Of a stretch of DNA of 64,000 bases, positions 62,485 to 64,000 are shown one piece after another (positions within the stretch are counted from its first letter, which is position 1; the number at the start of each line of letters is the position of its first letter). The notes under the pieces were generated by a model, which was given only the letters and a program-made list of their open reading frames with translations, did not search any database and was not told the origin of the DNA. A program made the translations under genes and the position numbers. The stretch comes from Actinoallomurus spadix (GTDB taxonomy: Bacteria; Actinomycetota; Actinomycetes; Streptosporangiales; Streptosporangiaceae), in contig NZ_JAMXMX010000013.1 of assembly GCF_024055725.1 (NCBI RefSeq), forward strand, positions 1 to 64,000. Direction: 5' to 3'.

Positions 62485-64000
62485 GCCGCACCTCCCGCCG
62501 AGCCGAGGCCACTCCCCGCGCCGGGTCCGGGCGTACCTTCCGTGGAGCCGAGACCGCCGCCCGCGCCGGGTCCGGGCGCGCCGCCGGGCGGCGCCGAGCC
62601 GCGGCGGACGGCGGTCAGCGCGCGCCAGACCCGTTCGGGCGTGCACGGCATCGGAACGTCGTCGACCCCGTACGGGCGCAGCGCGTCGACGATCGCGTTC
62701 ACGACCGCCGGCGTCGAGGCGATCGTGCCCGCCTCGCCGACGCCCTTGACGCCGAGCGGGTTGGTGGTCGCCGGGGTCTCCGTACGGTCGGTGGTGAAGG
62801 TGGGCAGGTCCGCCGCCGAGGGCACCAGGTAGTCGGCCATCGTGGTCGTCGTCAGGTTGCCGTCCTCGTCGTACACCGCCTCTTCGTACAGCGCCTGCGC
62901 GATGCCCTGCGCGAGGCCGCCGTGCACCTGGCCCTCGACGATCAGCGGGTTGACGACCTTCCCGACGTCGTCGACGGCGACGTACGAGCGGATCCGCACG
63001 AAGCCGGTCTCGGTGTCGACCTCGGCGGCGCACAGGTGCGTGCCGTGCGGGAAGGAGAAGTTCTCCGGGTCGTGGGTCGCCTCGGAGTCCAGGGACGGCT
63101 CGAACCCCTTGGGCAGGTCGTGCGCGGCGAACGCGGCGAGGGCCACCTCCTGGAGCGTACGGGCCTGGCCCGGCACGCCCTTCACCGCGAACGAGCCGCC
63201 GGAGAACTCGATGTCGCCCTCGTCGGCCTCCAGCAGGTGCGCGGCCATCCGGCGGGCCTTGTCGATCACCTTGTCGCAGGCGTTGAACAGCGCGACGCCG
63301 CCGACGGCGAGGGAGCGCGAGCCGTACGTGTCCATGCCCTTCGGCGAGATGCCGGTGTCGCCGTGCAGCACCCGGACGTCCTCGAACGGCACGCCCAGCC
63401 GGTCCGCGGCGATCTGCGCCCACGCGGTCTCGTGGCCCTGCCCGTGCGCGGACGAACCGGTGACGACCTCGACCTTGCCGGACGGCAGCACCCGTACGGA
63501 GGCGTGCTCCCAGCCGCCCGCGCCGTACGACAGGGAGCCCAGGACCCGCGACGGCGCCAGCCCGCACATCTCGGTGAACGTCGAGACGCCGATGCCGAGC
63601 TGTACGGGGTCGCCGCGGTCCCGCCGGTCGGCCTGCTCGGCGCGCAGCTTGTCGTACTCGAACAGCCGCAGGGCCTTCTCGGTCGCCGCCTCGTAGTTGC
63701 CGGAGTCGTACGTCAGCCCGGCGATCGTGTCGTAGGGGAACTCCTCGTGCCGGATCCAGTTGCGCCGGCGCACGTCGAGGGGGTCCAGGCCCAGCTCGTT
63801 CGCGAGTTCGTCCATCAGCCGCTCGATGGCGAAGGTCGCCTCCGGCCGTCCGGCGCCCCGGTACGCGTCGGTCGGTGTCTTGTTCGTGAACACGCCGGTG
63901 CAGGTGAAGGAGTAGGCGTCCATCTTGTAGATGCCGTTGAACATGAACGCGCCGAGCAGCGGGATGCCGGGCGTGACGAGCATGAGGTAGGCGCCCATGT
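62481..64000 (-). CDS. coxL: CO dehydrogenase family large (molybdopterin) subunit, form II type, N-terminus outside window
   Basis: The frame runs from the window edge to 62481, giving the C-terminal about 505 residues of a molybdenum hydroxylase large subunit. The active-site loop reads PTDAYRGAGRPEA, i.e. A-Y-R-G-A-G-R, the form II signature rather than A-Y-R-C-S-F-R of true aerobic CODH, so CO as substrate is not assured. Molybdopterin-contact blocks VTGSSAHGQGHETAWAQIAA and GVGEAGTIASTPAVVNAI are present. A Gly/Pro-rich tail carries a short duplicated unit (APGPGAGGGLGS / TPGPGAGSGLGS). It overlaps coxM by 4 bp. Confidence 0.9.
   Translation of the reverse strand, partial: MGAYLMLVTPGIPLLGAFMFNGIYKMDAYSFTCTGVFTNKTPTDAYRGAGRPEATFAIERLMDELANELGLDPLDVRRRNWIRHEEFPYDTIAGLTYDSGNYEAATEKALRLFEYDKLRAEQADRRDRGDPVQLGIGVSTFTEMCGLAPSRVLGSLSYGAGGWEHASVRVLPSGKVEVVTGSSAHGQGHETAWAQIAADRLGVPFEDVRVLHGDTGISPKGMDTYGSRSLAVGGVALFNACDKVIDKARRMAAHLLEADEGDIEFSGGSFAVKGVPGQARTLQEVALAAFAAHDLPKGFEPSLDSEATHDPENFSFPHGTHLCAAEVDTETGFVRIRSYVAVDDVGKVVNPLIVEGQVHGGLAQGIAQALYEEAVYDEDGNLTTTTMADYLVPSAADLPTFTTDRTETPATTNPLGVKGVGEAGTIASTPAVVNAIVDALRPYGVDDVPMPCTPERVWRALTAVRRGSAPPGGAPGPGAGGGLGSTEGTPGPGAGSGLGSAGGAA

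Overview
The window reads as chromosomal DNA of a high-GC, filamentous-type actinomycete, probably in or near Streptosporangiales/Thermomonosporaceae (inference). The reasons are heavy G/C third positions, GTG/TTG starts, short or overlapping gene junctions, a groES-groEL1 / SigD-type sigma / DUF5319 / guaB-guaB3 block in the order known from Actinobacteria, and many actinobacterial families (GuaB3, YndJ-DUF1990, LAL-type LuxR, VanS of the Streptomyces type). No tRNA, rRNA, CRISPR array or insertion sequence was seen.

Layout. (1) 1-16239 is a type VII secretion (T7SS) locus. The minus-strand operon eccD-eccB-esx-esx continues into a small T7SS-associated protein and a large WXG100-like protein with 29-residue repeats that runs off the left edge. 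Divergent from it is eccC. Then come an ECF sigma factor, a mycosin that lacks the usual oxyanion Asn, and a fusion of a beta-helix with two CbxX/EccA-like AAA+ domains. No eccE and no ordinary eccA are present. (2) 16309-25269 holds a LAL-type LuxR regulator, an overlapping beta-helix / FAD oxidoreductase / nhaA operon, and a yndJ-DUF1990 pair behind a palindromic operator. (3) 25321-31165 is a vancomycin-type resistance cluster: vanH-vanA-vanX, a C39-like peptidase and a second MurG on the plus strand, facing vanS. The adjacent vanR has lost nearly all of its coding sequence, although matching operator-like sequences remain at both promoters. (4) 31314-38798 holds a GH5-CBM2 endoglucanase behind a CebR/CelR box, a conserved hypothetical, a kinase-like phosphotransferase, a coiled-coil protein, a zinc-ribbon protein and a THUMP-like methyltransferase. 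(5) 38904-46132 is housekeeping: CIRCE-groES-groEL1, the sigma/anti-sigma pair, DUF5319, guaB and guaB3. (6) 46238-56510 contains glpD, a secreted PLD-like protein with a lysine run, a TetR regulator divergent from an aldehyde dehydrogenase / GMC oxidoreductase operon, a small HhH-like protein, a nuclease pseudogene, an AlkD-like protein and a secreted M43-type metalloprotease. (7) 56722-64000 has guaA, ahpD-ahpC divergent from oxyR (apparently starting at ATC inside its own operator), and a CO-dehydrogenase-family coxG/coxM/coxL set that runs off the right edge.

How parts work together. EccB/C/D form the core of a T7SS membrane channel; the Esx pair and the large repeat protein are likely substrates; the mycosin and the beta-helix-AAA protein are likely accessory factors. 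VanH/A/X replace D-Ala-D-Ala with D-Ala-D-Lac, and the C39 protein and extra MurG extend that wall-remodelling module. GuaB and GuaA are the two steps from IMP to GMP. AhpC, AhpD and OxyR form a peroxide-defence unit.
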